The notes: generated from the sequence alone by a model not told the origin. A stretch of 51,297 nt of DNA from Caulobacter sp. (GCA_017744495.1 JAGIBE010000033.1:1-51297), one strand, 5' to 3'. Shown: positions 36,157-45,212, counted from the stretch's first letter. Numbers and translations are program-made.

Positions 36157-37712
36157 TCCGCACGGCCTTTGTCTTCTTCCTGGTCGCCGCCATCGCGGTG
36201 GCGGTGGTGGCCCTGACCGGTGAGCCGGGCGCCGCAAGCCTGGACTGGATGGGCTGGCGGGTCGAGATGACAGCGGCCGCGGCCGCCCTGCTGGTCCTGT
36301 TCACCGCTCTGCTGGCCACCATCCTGTGGCGCGGCCTGCTGTGGGTGATCGAGGCCCCCAAGCGCGCCGCCCGGGCCCGGGCCGAGGCCAAGCGCAAGCA
36401 GGGCGTCGAGGCCCTGTCGCGGGGCTTCCTGGCCGTGGCCGCCGGCGACGGCTCCGAGGCGCGTCGCCTGGCCCAGAAGGCGTCGGAACTGGCCGAGGAC
36501 GCCCCGGCCCTGGTCCGCGTCCTGGCCGCTCAGGCCGCCGAGGCGGCGGGCGACCATGTCGCCGCGCGCCAGGCCTACAACGCCATGCTGGGCTTTCCGG
36601 AGATGCGCCTGGCGGGTCTGCGCGGCGTGATGCAAACCGCCCTGGCCGAGGGCGACAAGGCCCTGGCCTTGCGTCACGCCGAGACCGCCTACGGCCTGGC
36701 CAAGACCGCCCGCTGGGCTTGGCGCGCGCTCCTGGAGGCGCGGCTGGAGGCCGGCGACTGGAACGCGGCGCTGGAGCTGGTGCGCGGCGCTCTGGACCGC
36801 AAGATCGTCCCGCCCTTGGTGGCCGAGCGGGCCCGCGCGGCCCTGCTGGCCGCCTCGGCCGCCGGTCTGGAGGACTCCGACGATCCGAAGGTCCTAGCCC
36901 AAGCCCTCGATTTCGCGACCCAGGCCGCCAAGCTCAAGCCCGAGTTCGCGCCCGGCGTGGTGATGGCCGCCCGCCTGCAGGCCGCCGACGGCAAGCCCGC
37001 CAAGGCAGGGGCCCTGATCGAGGCCGCGTGGAAGCAGGCTCCGCACCCGGCCCTTTGGCTGGCCTACCGCGACCTGAAGACCAGCGAGACCCCCAAGCTG
37101 CGCGCCGCGCGGCTGGCGTCCCTGGCCAATCTGAAGCCCGAGGCCCGCGAGAGCCGGCTGCTGAAGGTGGAGAGCGCCCTGATCGACGGCGACCCGATCG
37201 CGGCCCGCGCCGCCGCTCGCCTGCTTCCCGAAGAAGAGCTGACCGCCCGGATCGCCGGCCTGATGGCCCGCGTGGCCTATGCCTGCGGCGAGGCCGATGA
37301 GGCCCGCGCCTGGGTTACGCGGGGCGCGGCCGCCCCGCAGGAGCCCGACTGGTCGGACCTTGACCCCGAGGGCCGCGCCTTCGCCTACGCCCGCGACGAT
37401 TGGGCCCGGTTGACCGTCAGTTACGCCGAGACCGGCGAGCTGATCCATCCGCGCTTCGAGCGTCGCGAGCGCACGATGAGCGAGCTGCCGCAGCTGCCCT
37501 CGGCCTACGCCGAATCCACGCCTTTCGTCCGGGCGGCCGAGACCGGCGGGGCGCTGATGCCGATCCCCGACGACCCTGGGATCGGGCTGGGACTCGACCC
37601 CGCCGGCTTCGACGCGGCCCCGCCTTCGGAGTCCGAAGCGACCGCGCCGGCGCCCCGTCGCAAGACGGGCGCACGCCGACGCTTGGCAAGCGGCCCTCGC
37701 GCCGCTAAATAG
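36153..37712 (+). CDS. hemY: HemY-like TPR membrane protein
   Basis: A HemY N-terminal-domain protein (not the protoporphyrinogen oxidase of Gram-positives), 519 aa. Two membrane helices at the start (TAFVFFLVAAIAVAVVALTG; AAAAALLVLFTALLATILWRG) are followed by TPR-like helices, including ARAEAKRKQGVEALSRGFLAVAAGD and LAYRDLK. The precise role in heme synthesis is unsettled. A disordered Ala/Pro/Arg tail ends it. Overlaps mic60 by 4 bp (ATGA), so both membrane proteins are coupled. Confidence 0.92.
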   Translation: MIRTAFVFFLVAAIAVAVVALTGEPGAASLDWMGWRVEMTAAAAALLVLFTALLATILWRGLLWVIEAPKRAARARAEAKRKQGVEALSRGFLAVAAGDGSEARRLAQKASELAEDAPALVRVLAAQAAEAAGDHVAARQAYNAMLGFPEMRLAGLRGVMQTALAEGDKALALRHAETAYGLAKTARWAWRALLEARLEAGDWNAALELVRGALDRKIVPPLVAERARAALLAASAAGLEDSDDPKVLAQALDFATQAAKLKPEFAPGVVMAARLQAADGKPAKAGALIEAAWKQAPHPALWLAYRDLKTSETPKLRAARLASLANLKPEARESRLLKVESALIDGDPIAARAAARLLPEEELTARIAGLMARVAYACGEADEARAWVTRGAAAPQEPDWSDLDPEGRAFAYARDDWARLTVSYAETGELIHPRFERRERTMSELPQLPSAYAESTPFVRAAETGGALMPIPDDPGIGLGLDPAGFDAAPPSESEATAPAPRRKTGARRRLASGPRAAK

Positions 37713-37795
37713 GCCCCTCCTCGCGCCGGGTCGGTGATTTGGCGCCAAGGAACACCAGTGTCTTTCGGGCTCCTGAAGTCCGGTGACAAAAGCGC

Positions 37796-37871
37796 GCCGC
37801 TTTAGCTCAGCTGGTAGAGCACCTCATTCGTAATGAGGGGGTCACAGGTTCGAGTCCTGTAAGCGGCACCA
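37796..37871 (+). tRNA. tRNA-Thr (anticodon CGT)
   Basis: A 76-nt cloverleaf: acceptor stem GCCGCTT pairs perfectly with AAGCGGC, D-arm AGCTCAGCTGGTAGAGC, anticodon stem CCTCA/TGAGG with loop TTCGTAA (CGT at 37829-37831), T-arm GGTTCGAGTCC, and encoded CCA at 37869-37871. Confidence 0.97.
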
Positions 37872-38279
37872 CTTTTCCCGCCATCCGACGAAGCGGCATC
37901 GCGCCCCCGGGACCGCGTGATCGGTGGACTGTTCGCCCGCGGCGTGAGGATTGTTGCGCGCGGGCCAAGAAACCTTCAAATGAATTTGTTAGTGTGCGGT
38001 GCAGCAAACCGCTGTCTTACGCGTTTGAGCTCCAGCGGCTGACAGTCGGGGCGGGCGAGGCCAAGGTCTGGCTCCTACAGTCAAGCTACTGGTGTCATCT
38101 TGGTATGGTGAAACAACTCGCGCCGATAGTGGCTTGGTCAGGCCGAAGAGAGTCCTCCTTGCCGGCGCGAGGGAAAATCCCCGGCGAAATGGTAAATTTC
38201 GCCCGACGTAATGCTTCAAGTTTAGTCTGAGGTTCGCTTTTTGCCTTGGAATGCGTCAAAAATGCATCGATAGGGCCGT

Positions 38280-38291
38280 TTGAGGCCTCAA
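38280..38291. promoter_or_regulatory. 12-bp palindrome upstream of the secreted Ala-rich gene
   Basis: TTGAGG-CCTCAA is a perfect palindrome, 88 bp before the ATG at 38379 and 5 bp before the CtrA-like box. It is operator-like; the protein that binds is unknown. Confidence 0.45.
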
Positions 38292-38296
38292 GATGC

Positions 38297-38311
38297 TTAA
38301 CCTGCCGTAAA
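38297..38311 (+). promoter_or_regulatory. CtrA-like box
   Basis: TTAA-CCTGCCG-TAAA has the CtrA spacing (7 bases) and one mismatch in the second half. It lies 67 bp upstream of the ATG at 38379, in a plausible promoter position. Confidence 0.5.
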
Positions 38312-38378
38312 TAATGCTGGAGTGTTGGCTATCACGGCACTATGGTCCGGCGAAATTCATACCGAGAGGGGCTCCGCC

Positions 38379-38924
38379 ATGTTCTCACGTAAATTTGGCG
38401 TTGTTGTTGCGGTTAATGTCGCCATGGTTGTGTCCCCGATGCTCGGGGGCGCGGCTCTGGCGCAGGTCGCCGCTGTCGCCACCGCACAAAGCCTTCAAGG
38501 CGTGATCTCCAGCGCCGCGCGCACCGCGGCCTCGCAGAGCGGCTTTCAGGCGCTGAGCGCAGATGCGAAGACCGCGGCGATCGTGGCTTCGGTCTCGAAC
38601 GCCCTCTCGCTGAGCGGGGCGTCCTCGGAAGTGATCGCCGACGCGCTGATCCAGGCGGTCGCCGACGGCACCATCAGCGCCGGCGTGGCCCTCTCCGTGG
38701 CCGCCGCGGTCGCGCCCGATATGGCCGCCAAGATCGCCGCCGCGCCCGCAGTGGTCGCCCAACTGTCCAAGACCGGCCAATCGGCCACCGTCACGGCGTC
38801 GACGAACGCCGCCGGCGGCGTCAGCGTCCTCGTGGGCCTGGCCGGCCCGGGCGGCGGCGGTGGCGGCACGACGGCCGCGTATGACCCGTGCGCCGGCGTC
38901 ATCGCCGCGTACTGCGGCACCTGA
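38379..38924 (+). CDS. Secreted Ala/Ser-rich protein of unknown function
   Basis: I do not recognise a family. The 181-aa protein has a signal peptide (VVVAVNVAMVVSPMLGGAALAQ) and a mature part of repeated Ala/Val/Ser-rich segments (SAAARTAAS-like, VASVSNALSLSG, VALSVAAAVAP), a Gly tract (GGGGGG) and two Cys near the end (YDPCAGVIAAYCGT), which could form a small loop. GAGAGG precedes the ATG. It opens the polysaccharide locus and is separated from the beta-barrel gene by 82 bp with a hairpin, so a surface or periplasmic role in that locus is plausible. Confidence 0.7.
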   Translation: MFSRKFGVVVAVNVAMVVSPMLGGAALAQVAAVATAQSLQGVISSAARTAASQSGFQALSADAKTAAIVASVSNALSLSGASSEVIADALIQAVADGTISAGVALSVAAAVAPDMAAKIAAAPAVVAQLSKTGQSATVTASTNAAGGVSVLVGLAGPGGGGGGTTAAYDPCAGVIAAYCGT

Positions 38925-38941
38925 CGATCAGGATTTGAGAC

Positions 38942-38968
38942 GGGTCCGCGTGTGTTTGTAGCGGACCC
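38942..38968 (+). terminator. Hairpin between the secreted gene and the beta-barrel gene
   Basis: GGGTCCGC pairs with GCGGACCC around an 11-base loop, 17 bp after the upstream stop. No T tract follows, so it may attenuate rather than stop transcription into the beta-barrel gene. Confidence 0.45.
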
Positions 38969-39006
38969 CAAAGGCTTCGCCAGCCAAATAAGGTGGGGAT
39001 AAAGCG

Positions 39007-40266
39007 ATGAAACTTCTGACTTCGGCCGCTACGGCGGCGCTCTTTGTGCTGGTCGTTCCGCAAGTCGTGAACGCGCAGGATCTGGGGTCGAACTTCAGGC
39101 GGGACCGCAACGTCACCGTTCGCGACCGCCCGCGTCCCGACTATGAGGCCAAGGGCATCAAGTCCGGCGGTTTCACGGTCTATCCGCGCGTGACCGGCAG
39201 TGTCGAACGCAACGACAACATCTACGCCACGTCCGTGGCCGAGAAGGACGACACCATCTGGCGGGTGAAGCCCGAAGTGGCGGTGCGTTCGAACTGGTCG
39301 CGTCACGCCCTCAACGCCTATGCTTCGGCGACGATCAACCGCTATGCCGACTTCGACACGGAAAATACCGAGGAATATACCATCGGTATCGACGGTCGCG
39401 CCGACATCGTGCGGGGATCGAACCTCACCGGCGCGGTTCAGTATCAGAAGCTGACCGAGCCGCGGACCTCGCCCACCTCGCCCTTGGCCGCCGCGACGCC
39501 GGTTGAATACAGCCTGGTCACCGCCCGCCTGGTGGGCATCAAGGAATTCAATCGCGTTCGCCTGACGGCCCGCCTGAACGATCGGGACTACAACTACGAC
39601 GACACGCGCAACATCGCCGGCGGCGTGCTGGACCAGGATGTGCGCGATCGTAACGAAATCTATTACGGCCTGAAGGCGGAATACGCCGTCAGCCCGGACA
39701 CCGCCGTGTTCGGGTCGATCCTGGGCAACACCAAGAACTACGATCTGGCCACGTCGGGCCGCGACTCGGACGGCTACGCCGCCACCGTCGGCGCCAATTT
39801 CGAAATCTCCCACGTGCTGCGCGGCGAGATCGAGGTCGGCTACATGGATCAGAGCTACGATCTGCCGATCTATGACGACATCAACGGCCTGAGCACCAAG
39901 GCGGAGGTCGAGTGGTTCCCGACCCAGCTGACCACGGTCACCTTCGACGGTTCGCGGACCATCGAGGAAGCTGTCGCGACCGGCTCCCAGGGCTACATTT
40001 CGAACAACGTGTCCGCCGCGGTGGATCACGAGCTGCTGCGCAATGTTCTGCTGTCCGCGCAGGCCAGCTACGGCAAGGACGACTATCAGTCGATCGACCG
40101 GAACGACAAGCGCACCGGCGCCGGCGCCTCGGTGACTTATCTGCTCAATCGCAACGTCGGCGTTGTCTTTGCGTACACTTATTTGAAGCAAGACTCTTCG
40201 GGCGCGCAACGGGGGTCCTCGTTCACCGACAACAAGTTGGCGGCCTCAATCGCGCTTCAGTTCTGA
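39007..40266 (+). CDS. Outer-membrane beta-barrel protein of the polysaccharide locus
   Basis: A 419-aa outer-membrane barrel: the signal peptide ends VVNAQ (near residue 23) and the rest is a series of alternating amphipathic strands (GGFTVYPRVTGSVERNDNIYA; NAYASATINRYADFD; AEYAVSPDTAVFGSILG; YLLNRNVGVVFAYTYLK). The protein ends ASIALQF, a typical C-terminal Phe that directs BAM assembly. Encoded directly before a Wzc-like co-polymerase; it is the likely outer-membrane conduit for the polymer, working with the short OPX protein encoded at 47680-48276. Confidence 0.8.
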   Translation: MKLLTSAATAALFVLVVPQVVNAQDLGSNFRRDRNVTVRDRPRPDYEAKGIKSGGFTVYPRVTGSVERNDNIYATSVAEKDDTIWRVKPEVAVRSNWSRHALNAYASATINRYADFDTENTEEYTIGIDGRADIVRGSNLTGAVQYQKLTEPRTSPTSPLAAATPVEYSLVTARLVGIKEFNRVRLTARLNDRDYNYDDTRNIAGGVLDQDVRDRNEIYYGLKAEYAVSPDTAVFGSILGNTKNYDLATSGRDSDGYAATVGANFEISHVLRGEIEVGYMDQSYDLPIYDDINGLSTKAEVEWFPTQLTTVTFDGSRTIEEAVATGSQGYISNNVSAAVDHELLRNVLLSAQASYGKDDYQSIDRNDKRTGAGASVTYLLNRNVGVVFAYTYLKQDSSGAQRGSSFTDNKLAASIALQF

Positions 40267-40306
40267 AATACGTCTCCTGCAGCGGGGACGATTGCCGAGA
40301 GTACCT

Positions 40307-42523
40307 ATGGACGGTTCAGCCTTCGAGACACGCAACGCTTCGACGCCGGAAGCGGAGACCGCGTCGTTTGACCTGAATGTCCTGATTGCGACGTTCCGCA
40401 GGCGGCTCCGCCTCTTCGCGGCGGTGGCGCTCATCGTCGTCGTCGCGGTGATGTTGTTCACGATGCAGCAGACGCCCCGCTACACGGCGACGGCGCAGGT
40501 CATGCTGGACGTCCGGACCGAGCAGGTCACCGACATGAGCGCGGTCCTGTCCGGTCTGCCGGCCGACTCCTCGGTGGTCGACACCGAGGTCGAGGTTCTG
40601 CGGTCCCGCTCCTTGGCCGCCCGCGTGGTCAAGCAGCTGCACCTCGACCAGGATCCCTACTTTAATCCGTACGCCCCCGGCGCGGGGGGCGGGCGGTCGT
40701 TCCTGCCGTTCCTGAAGAAGGCCGCTGCGCCGAACGCGCAGGTCTCGCCGATCGAGGCTCAGCGCCGCGCCGAGCTGGTGGTCGATAACGTTCTGCAGGG
40801 GCTGAAGGTCCGCCGGTCGGGCCTGACCTACCTGATCGTCATCGACTACACCCACCCCGACGCCGCCCAGGCGGCCAAGCTGGCCAACGCCTTCGCCGAC
40901 CTCTACTTGACCGAACAGCTCGAGGCGAAGTTCGACGCCACCAAGAGCGCCAACGAGTGGCTTGACGGGCGCGTGGCCGAGCTGCGCGATCAGTTGCAGG
41001 AAGCCGAGGCGCAGGTCCAGCAGTACAAGATCGCCAACAATCTGCTGAGCGCCGAGGGCGCGACCCTGACCGAGCAGGAGATTTCGGGGCTCAACACGCA
41101 GCTCGCGACAGCGCGCGCCGAGCAGGCCGAAACCGATGCGCGCCTGGCCACGGCCCGCAGCCAGCTGGCCCGCGGCAGCAACGGCGAGGATGTCGGCGAA
41201 GCCCTGACCTCGCCCGTCGTCCAGCAGCTGCGCAAGCAGCGCGCCGAGAAGAGCGCCGAGGTCGCCGACCTCGCCGGCCGCTACGGCGAACGTCACCCTG
41301 ACCTGCTGAAGGCCAAGCGCGAGCTGGCGGACATCGACAGCCAGATCCAGGCGGAGATCGGCCGGATCATCTCCGCCCTGGAAGCCAAGGCCCAGGTTTC
41401 GCGTCAGCGCACCAATTCAATGGCCGGCAGCGTCGCCTCTTCGCGCGGTGTCCTGGCGGGCAACAACCGCGCCAGCATCCGCCTGGCCGAACTGCAGCGG
41501 AAGGCCGACTCGGTCCGCACGCTGTACGAAACCCTCCTGGCGCGCTTCAAGCAGACCTCGACGAACCAGGGTATCGAGCAGGCCGACGCGCGCGTCGTGT
41601 CCAAGGCCAAGATCCCGACCCGGCCCAGCTCTCCCAAGCCCTCCCTGAATCTGGCCCTGGGCATAATCATGGCTCTCGGCGCGGGCGCTGCCGCGGTGGT
41701 CCTGGCCGAGGTGCTGGTGGCCGGCCTGTTCACCGAGGACGAGGTCGAGCGTCGACTCGGCCTGCCCTATCTTGGCTCGGTGCCCCTGCTGAGCTCTGCG
41801 GCCGAAGCCAAGATCTCCCGCACGCTCAGCCCGGCCGACTATCTTTTGGAGAAGCCGCTTTCCAGCTTCGCGGAAAGTTTCCGCAAGCTGCGCGCCGCGA
41901 TCCTGTTCTCCAAGGTCGGTGAAACGACCAAGGTTGTCGCCATCACCTCCTCCCTGCCGGGCGAAGGCAAGACCACAACCACCTTCTCGCTGGCGCGCAC
42001 CCTGGCCAGCGCGGGTTCCAACGTCGTCATCGTCGACTGCGACCTGCGGCAGAGCGCGATCAACCGCTTCCTGAAGACCCCGCCCACCGTGGGTCTTCTG
42101 GAAGTGCTGAACGGCGTGGCGACGCTCGACCAGGCGCTGATCGACGATGCCAGCGGCGCGAAGATCCTGCCGCTGGCCAAGGCGTCCTACACGCCTCGCG
42201 ATGTGTTCGGATCGCCCGCGATGCACCGGCTCCTGGCCGAACTGCGCAGCCGCTTCGATCTGGTGCTGCTGGACACCGCGCCGTTGCTGGCCATCGCCGA
42301 CACCCGCGTGCTGGCGCCGTCGGCGGACGCGGTGGTGATGCTGGCGCGCTGGAAGAAGACCCCGGTCAAGGCGATCCTTTCGGCGCTCTCCCTGCTGAAG
42401 GGCCGTGGAATCTTCGTGGCCGGCGTCGCCTTGACCCAGGTCGATCTGAAGGCCCAGAGCCGCTACGGCTACGGCGACGCGAACTACTACTACAAGAGCT
42501 ACCGCAAATATTATGCCGAATGA
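40307..42523 (+). CDS. Polysaccharide co-polymerase with BY-kinase (Wzc-like)
   Basis: Controls polymer length and export from the inner membrane. The 738-aa protein has a Wzz domain with TM1 (LFAAVALIVVVAVMLF), a long periplasmic coiled coil, TM2 (NLALGIIMALGAGAAAVVLAEV) and a cytoplasmic bacterial tyrosine kinase: Walker A PGEGKT (551-556), IVDCDLRQSAI and LVLLDTAPLL. The C-terminus carries at least eight Tyr (YGYGDANYYYKSYRKYYAE), the usual autophosphorylation cluster. ATG 40307 is preferred over a TTG 15 bp upstream. Overlaps the Wzy-like gene by 11 bp. Confidence 0.93.
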   Translation: MDGSAFETRNASTPEAETASFDLNVLIATFRRRLRLFAAVALIVVVAVMLFTMQQTPRYTATAQVMLDVRTEQVTDMSAVLSGLPADSSVVDTEVEVLRSRSLAARVVKQLHLDQDPYFNPYAPGAGGGRSFLPFLKKAAAPNAQVSPIEAQRRAELVVDNVLQGLKVRRSGLTYLIVIDYTHPDAAQAAKLANAFADLYLTEQLEAKFDATKSANEWLDGRVAELRDQLQEAEAQVQQYKIANNLLSAEGATLTEQEISGLNTQLATARAEQAETDARLATARSQLARGSNGEDVGEALTSPVVQQLRKQRAEKSAEVADLAGRYGERHPDLLKAKRELADIDSQIQAEIGRIISALEAKAQVSRQRTNSMAGSVASSRGVLAGNNRASIRLAELQRKADSVRTLYETLLARFKQTSTNQGIEQADARVVSKAKIPTRPSSPKPSLNLALGIIMALGAGAAAVVLAEVLVAGLFTEDEVERRLGLPYLGSVPLLSSAAEAKISRTLSPADYLLEKPLSSFAESFRKLRAAILFSKVGETTKVVAITSSLPGEGKTTTTFSLARTLASAGSNVVIVDCDLRQSAINRFLKTPPTVGLLEVLNGVATLDQALIDDASGAKILPLAKASYTPRDVFGSPAMHRLLAELRSRFDLVLLDTAPLLAIADTRVLAPSADAVVMLARWKKTPVKAILSALSLLKGRGIFVAGVALTQVDLKAQSRYGYGDANYYYKSYRKYYAE

Positions 42524-44477
42524 CGTCGCCGTCCGCGCGGTCTCGCAAGGCCGTGCGGGCCGTCGTCCTCGCAAGCTGATCCTCTCCGAAAAGGCGGCGA
42601 TCGTCGGTTTGCTGGGGCTCGTCTTCCTGGCGGTGATCGCGTTCGGCGCCAGCGACGTGGCCACAGCCGCCGTCTTCTCCGGACTCTACGCCCTCTTCCT
42701 GCTGGGTCTCCTGGCCTTCTGTGGTTGGGCGCGCCGGGACATGGCGCGGCTGGCCGGCGTGCGGACCCAGGCGCTGCTGTTCGCGATCCTGCTGGTCGCT
42801 GTTCTCTGGTCCTTGACGCCCTGGGGGCCGGGCGGTCCGCACCCGGTGTGGCGCTATCTGTCGCCGACCGGCGGCAGCTTGACCGTCGATCGCTCAGCCC
42901 TCCTGCTCAATGTGCTCCAGTTGCTGGGCCTGGCCTGCCTTTTCCTCGCGGCCCGGATCATCGGCAGTTCGGCACCGCGCGGGCGCTGGTTCTTCCGCGC
43001 CGCGGTGCTGGCGATCGGCGCTTATGGGGCGGTGGCGTTCGTGGAGTACGTGGCCCTGCGTTCGACCCCACGGCTGGTCGGGACGCTGCTGAGCCCCAAC
43101 ACCGCCGCGACGGTCTTCGGCGGCGGCCTCCTGCTGGCCCTCGCCGCCCTGGGCAACCGTCTGCGACGGTTCTCGGGCTTTTCGGCGGTGATGCGCGGCG
43201 ATATCGAGGCGACCGCCAGCTTGGCCGTCGCCGCGGTGCTGGCCGCCGCGCTTATCTTGACGGCGTCGCGAGCCGGCGCGGCCTCGACCCTGGTCGCGGC
43301 GGCGCTCTTCCTGATCTGGGAAGCCGTCGCCCAGCGCCAGAAGCTGAGGGTGGCGACGCTGCTCGGCGGACTGGCCTTGGTCCTGTTCGTGGCCGGACTG
43401 GCCCTCCGCAGTCTGAATCCACTGGTCGATCGCCTGGAACTGGCGAACGGCGATGTCGCCGTTCGAGCGGCGATCTTCGCGCCTCATTATGAGGCGTTCC
43501 TGTCCAGTCCGTGGTTCGGCTACGGCCTGGGCAGCTTCGTCAGCGTCAACCAGCTGATCACGGACAGCGTCTCGCTGCAGACCCTGTTCAATGTCCGGGC
43601 GGCGCATAACCTCTACCTGCAATGGCTGGAGGAGGGCGGCGTTATCGGCTCGCTGGCCATGCTGGCGCTGTTCATCGCCATCATCCTCCCTGTCGCGAAG
43701 CGCGGCCTGCAGGCCGGCGCGGTCGGCGCCTGGTCGCGCGCGGTCGTTTGCGGCGCGGTGCTGTTCCTGCTGCATGGGGTCACCGACTTCGCCCTGCAGG
43801 TTCCAGCGGTTCAGGCCTTGGCGGCCATGGTCTTGGGCGTGGCCGTGTCGCTGGGCGCGGGCCGGACCCCCCAGGTTTCCCACGATGCTCGGCCACGGCC
43901 GCTCTGGGGTGTCCAGGCGCTGGCCGGCGGCGTCCTTCTGAGCGCGCTACTGACGGCGCCGCCGCTGCTGGCGGCTAAGCTGGGCGGTGACCTATCGACC
44001 TGGCCGACCGCGCCGGCCGATGCGCTGGCCGGGGGCGTCGAGCGCGGCCTGGCGCAATCACCTTCGCCTGAGCAGCTGGCGGCGTTGAAGCATCTGAGCG
44101 ATCGCGAGCTGGCGATGCGGCCGGCTTCGGGTTCGGCCTGGCTGCGCCTGGCGGCGATCGAGGCGGCTCGTGGCGACCAGGCCGCTTCGAACCGAGCGCT
44201 GGAGCGCTCGTTCGCGGTCGCGCCCCTGCAGAACAGCCTGTTCGCACGCCGCACCGAGTTCGCCTACGAACATTGGGACGTGCTCAGCCAGGCCGCGCGG
44301 GAGCAGACGGTCTATCAGCTGCGCGCCGAATGGCTTCGCGTGCCCTACGCCAAGCCGCTGATCCAGATGGCCAATCAGCTGCGCAACCCGGCCGGCCGAA
44401 TCGGCTTGGCGCTGCAGATCAACGTCCTGCGACTGCAGCACCCGCCGCCGCCCCGGAAGCAGGCGGCAGCGAAATAG
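42513..44477 (+). CDS. Wzy/O-antigen-ligase-family polymerase
   Basis: A polytopic inner-membrane glycan polymerase or ligase, 654 aa. The Wzy_C core has about ten to twelve hydrophobic segments and the conserved periplasmic motif ...SPWFGYGLGSFV, then AHNLYLQWLEEGGVIG. The last 200 residues are soluble with a TPR-like stretch (SAWLRLAAIEAARGDQAASNRALERSFAVAP). No separate Wzx flippase is found in the window. A strong terminator follows. Confidence 0.9.
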   Translation: MPNDVAVRAVSQGRAGRRPRKLILSEKAAIVGLLGLVFLAVIAFGASDVATAAVFSGLYALFLLGLLAFCGWARRDMARLAGVRTQALLFAILLVAVLWSLTPWGPGGPHPVWRYLSPTGGSLTVDRSALLLNVLQLLGLACLFLAARIIGSSAPRGRWFFRAAVLAIGAYGAVAFVEYVALRSTPRLVGTLLSPNTAATVFGGGLLLALAALGNRLRRFSGFSAVMRGDIEATASLAVAAVLAAALILTASRAGAASTLVAAALFLIWEAVAQRQKLRVATLLGGLALVLFVAGLALRSLNPLVDRLELANGDVAVRAAIFAPHYEAFLSSPWFGYGLGSFVSVNQLITDSVSLQTLFNVRAAHNLYLQWLEEGGVIGSLAMLALFIAIILPVAKRGLQAGAVGAWSRAVVCGAVLFLLHGVTDFALQVPAVQALAAMVLGVAVSLGAGRTPQVSHDARPRPLWGVQALAGGVLLSALLTAPPLLAAKLGGDLSTWPTAPADALAGGVERGLAQSPSPEQLAALKHLSDRELAMRPASGSAWLRLAAIEAARGDQAASNRALERSFAVAPLQNSLFARRTEFAYEHWDVLSQAAREQTVYQLRAEWLRVPYAKPLIQMANQLRNPAGRIGLALQINVLRLQHPPPPRKQAAAK

Positions 44478-44488
44478 CGGATACGCGA

Positions 44489-44512
44489 AAGGCCGGCCCG
44501 AGGGCCGGCCTT
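44489..44512. terminator. Bidirectional intrinsic terminator between wzy-like and pssY-like genes
   Basis: AAGGCCGGCCC pairs perfectly with GGGCCGGCCTT around GA, then TTGCTT on the plus strand; 11-bp stem 12 bp after the wzy stop and 47 bp from the convergent pssY stop. Confidence 0.85.
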
Positions 44513-44558
44513 GCTTAGGATCGGATGACGGGTGGTTCGACCCGTCTTTGCCCTGGCT

Positions 44559-45212
44559 TCAGTAGGCGTTTTCCGCCAGCAGAAGGTGAGGAATGGTCAT
44601 CAACATGATCCGGATGTCGGAGGCCAGCGTCCAGTTGTCGATGTAATCGATGTCCGACTTCACCCGGTTGGCCATGTCCTCGACATCGTTGGTGGCGCCG
44701 CGCAGGCCGCGGATCTGGGCCAGGCCGGTCAGGCCGGGACGGGCTTGAAAGCGCAGGTTGTACGTCGGGATCAACGTCTCGTAATAGCGGTCGTGCGCCT
44801 GGGCGTGCGGCCGAGGCCCGACCAGCGACATGTCGCCCTTCAGAACGTTCAGGAGCTGAGGCAGTTCGTCCACGCTGGACGAACGCACCAGCTTGCCGAT
44901 GAAGGTGATGCGATCGTCCTGGCGCTGAGCCTGGACCACCTTGTCGCCGTTCTCCTCGCAACGCATCGAGCGCAGCTTGTAGATCGTGAACGTGCGGCCG
45001 TTCAGCCCGCCGCGTGTCTGGCGGAAGAGCGCGGGGCCCGGAGACTCCAACTTGATCAGCGCGGCGACCACCAACAGCAGCGGCGCGAAAAAGATGAGCA
45101 GCAGGCTCGCGACCAGAATATCGAAGCATCGCTTAAAAGGGTCAGTGGCCACTTGGGCAGCCATGTTAACGCCGTCTCGCTGCAACGCTTCTGTATTAAA
45201 ACTTCCGGTCAT
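44559..45212 (-). CDS. Undecaprenyl-phosphate sugar-phosphate transferase (PssY-like)
   Basis: A small monotopic phosphoglycosyl transferase that starts glycan assembly by placing a sugar-1-phosphate on undecaprenyl phosphate. The 217-aa product has one membrane re-entrant helix (FDILVASLLLIFFAPLLLVVAALI), SPGPALFRQTRGG, YKLRSM, the catalytic dyad D115-E116 in SSSVDELPQLLNVLKGDMSLVGPRP, and RPGLTGLAQIRG. Resembles Caulobacter PssY/PssZ/HfsE, which are redundant; the neighbour HvyA points to PssY. ATG 45212 with GGGAGA upstream; divergent from the 52-aa gene. Confidence 0.88.
   Translation of the reverse strand: MTGSFNTEALQRDGVNMAAQVATDPFKRCFDILVASLLLIFFAPLLLVVAALIKLESPGPALFRQTRGGLNGRTFTIYKLRSMRCEENGDKVVQAQRQDDRITFIGKLVRSSSVDELPQLLNVLKGDMSLVGPRPHAQAHDRYYETLIPTYNLRFQARPGLTGLAQIRGLRGATNDVEDMANRVKSDIDYIDNWTLASDIRIMLMTIPHLLLAENAY

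Larger units (their letters stand above)
37872..38378. other. 507-bp gap between tRNA-Thr and the polysaccharide locus
   Basis: I see no convincing gene. A 78-codon open frame (37994-38230, plus) has mixed composition and no SD or family resemblance. The stretch is AT-richer than its flanks. It holds a perfect 12-bp palindrome at 38280-38291 and a CtrA-like box at 38297-38311, so its right end is probably the promoter of the gene at 38379. No copy of the tRNA 3' end, which would mark an integration site, was found. Confidence 0.6.

Noticed and set aside
37994..38230. 78-codon open frame after tRNA-Thr
   Set aside because: No SD, no family resemblance and mixed composition; the region looks regulatory.
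37796..38378. tRNA-Thr as an integration site for the polysaccharide locus
   Set aside because: No repeat of the tRNA 3' end and no integrase gene were found; the downstream genes have the same codon style as the rest.
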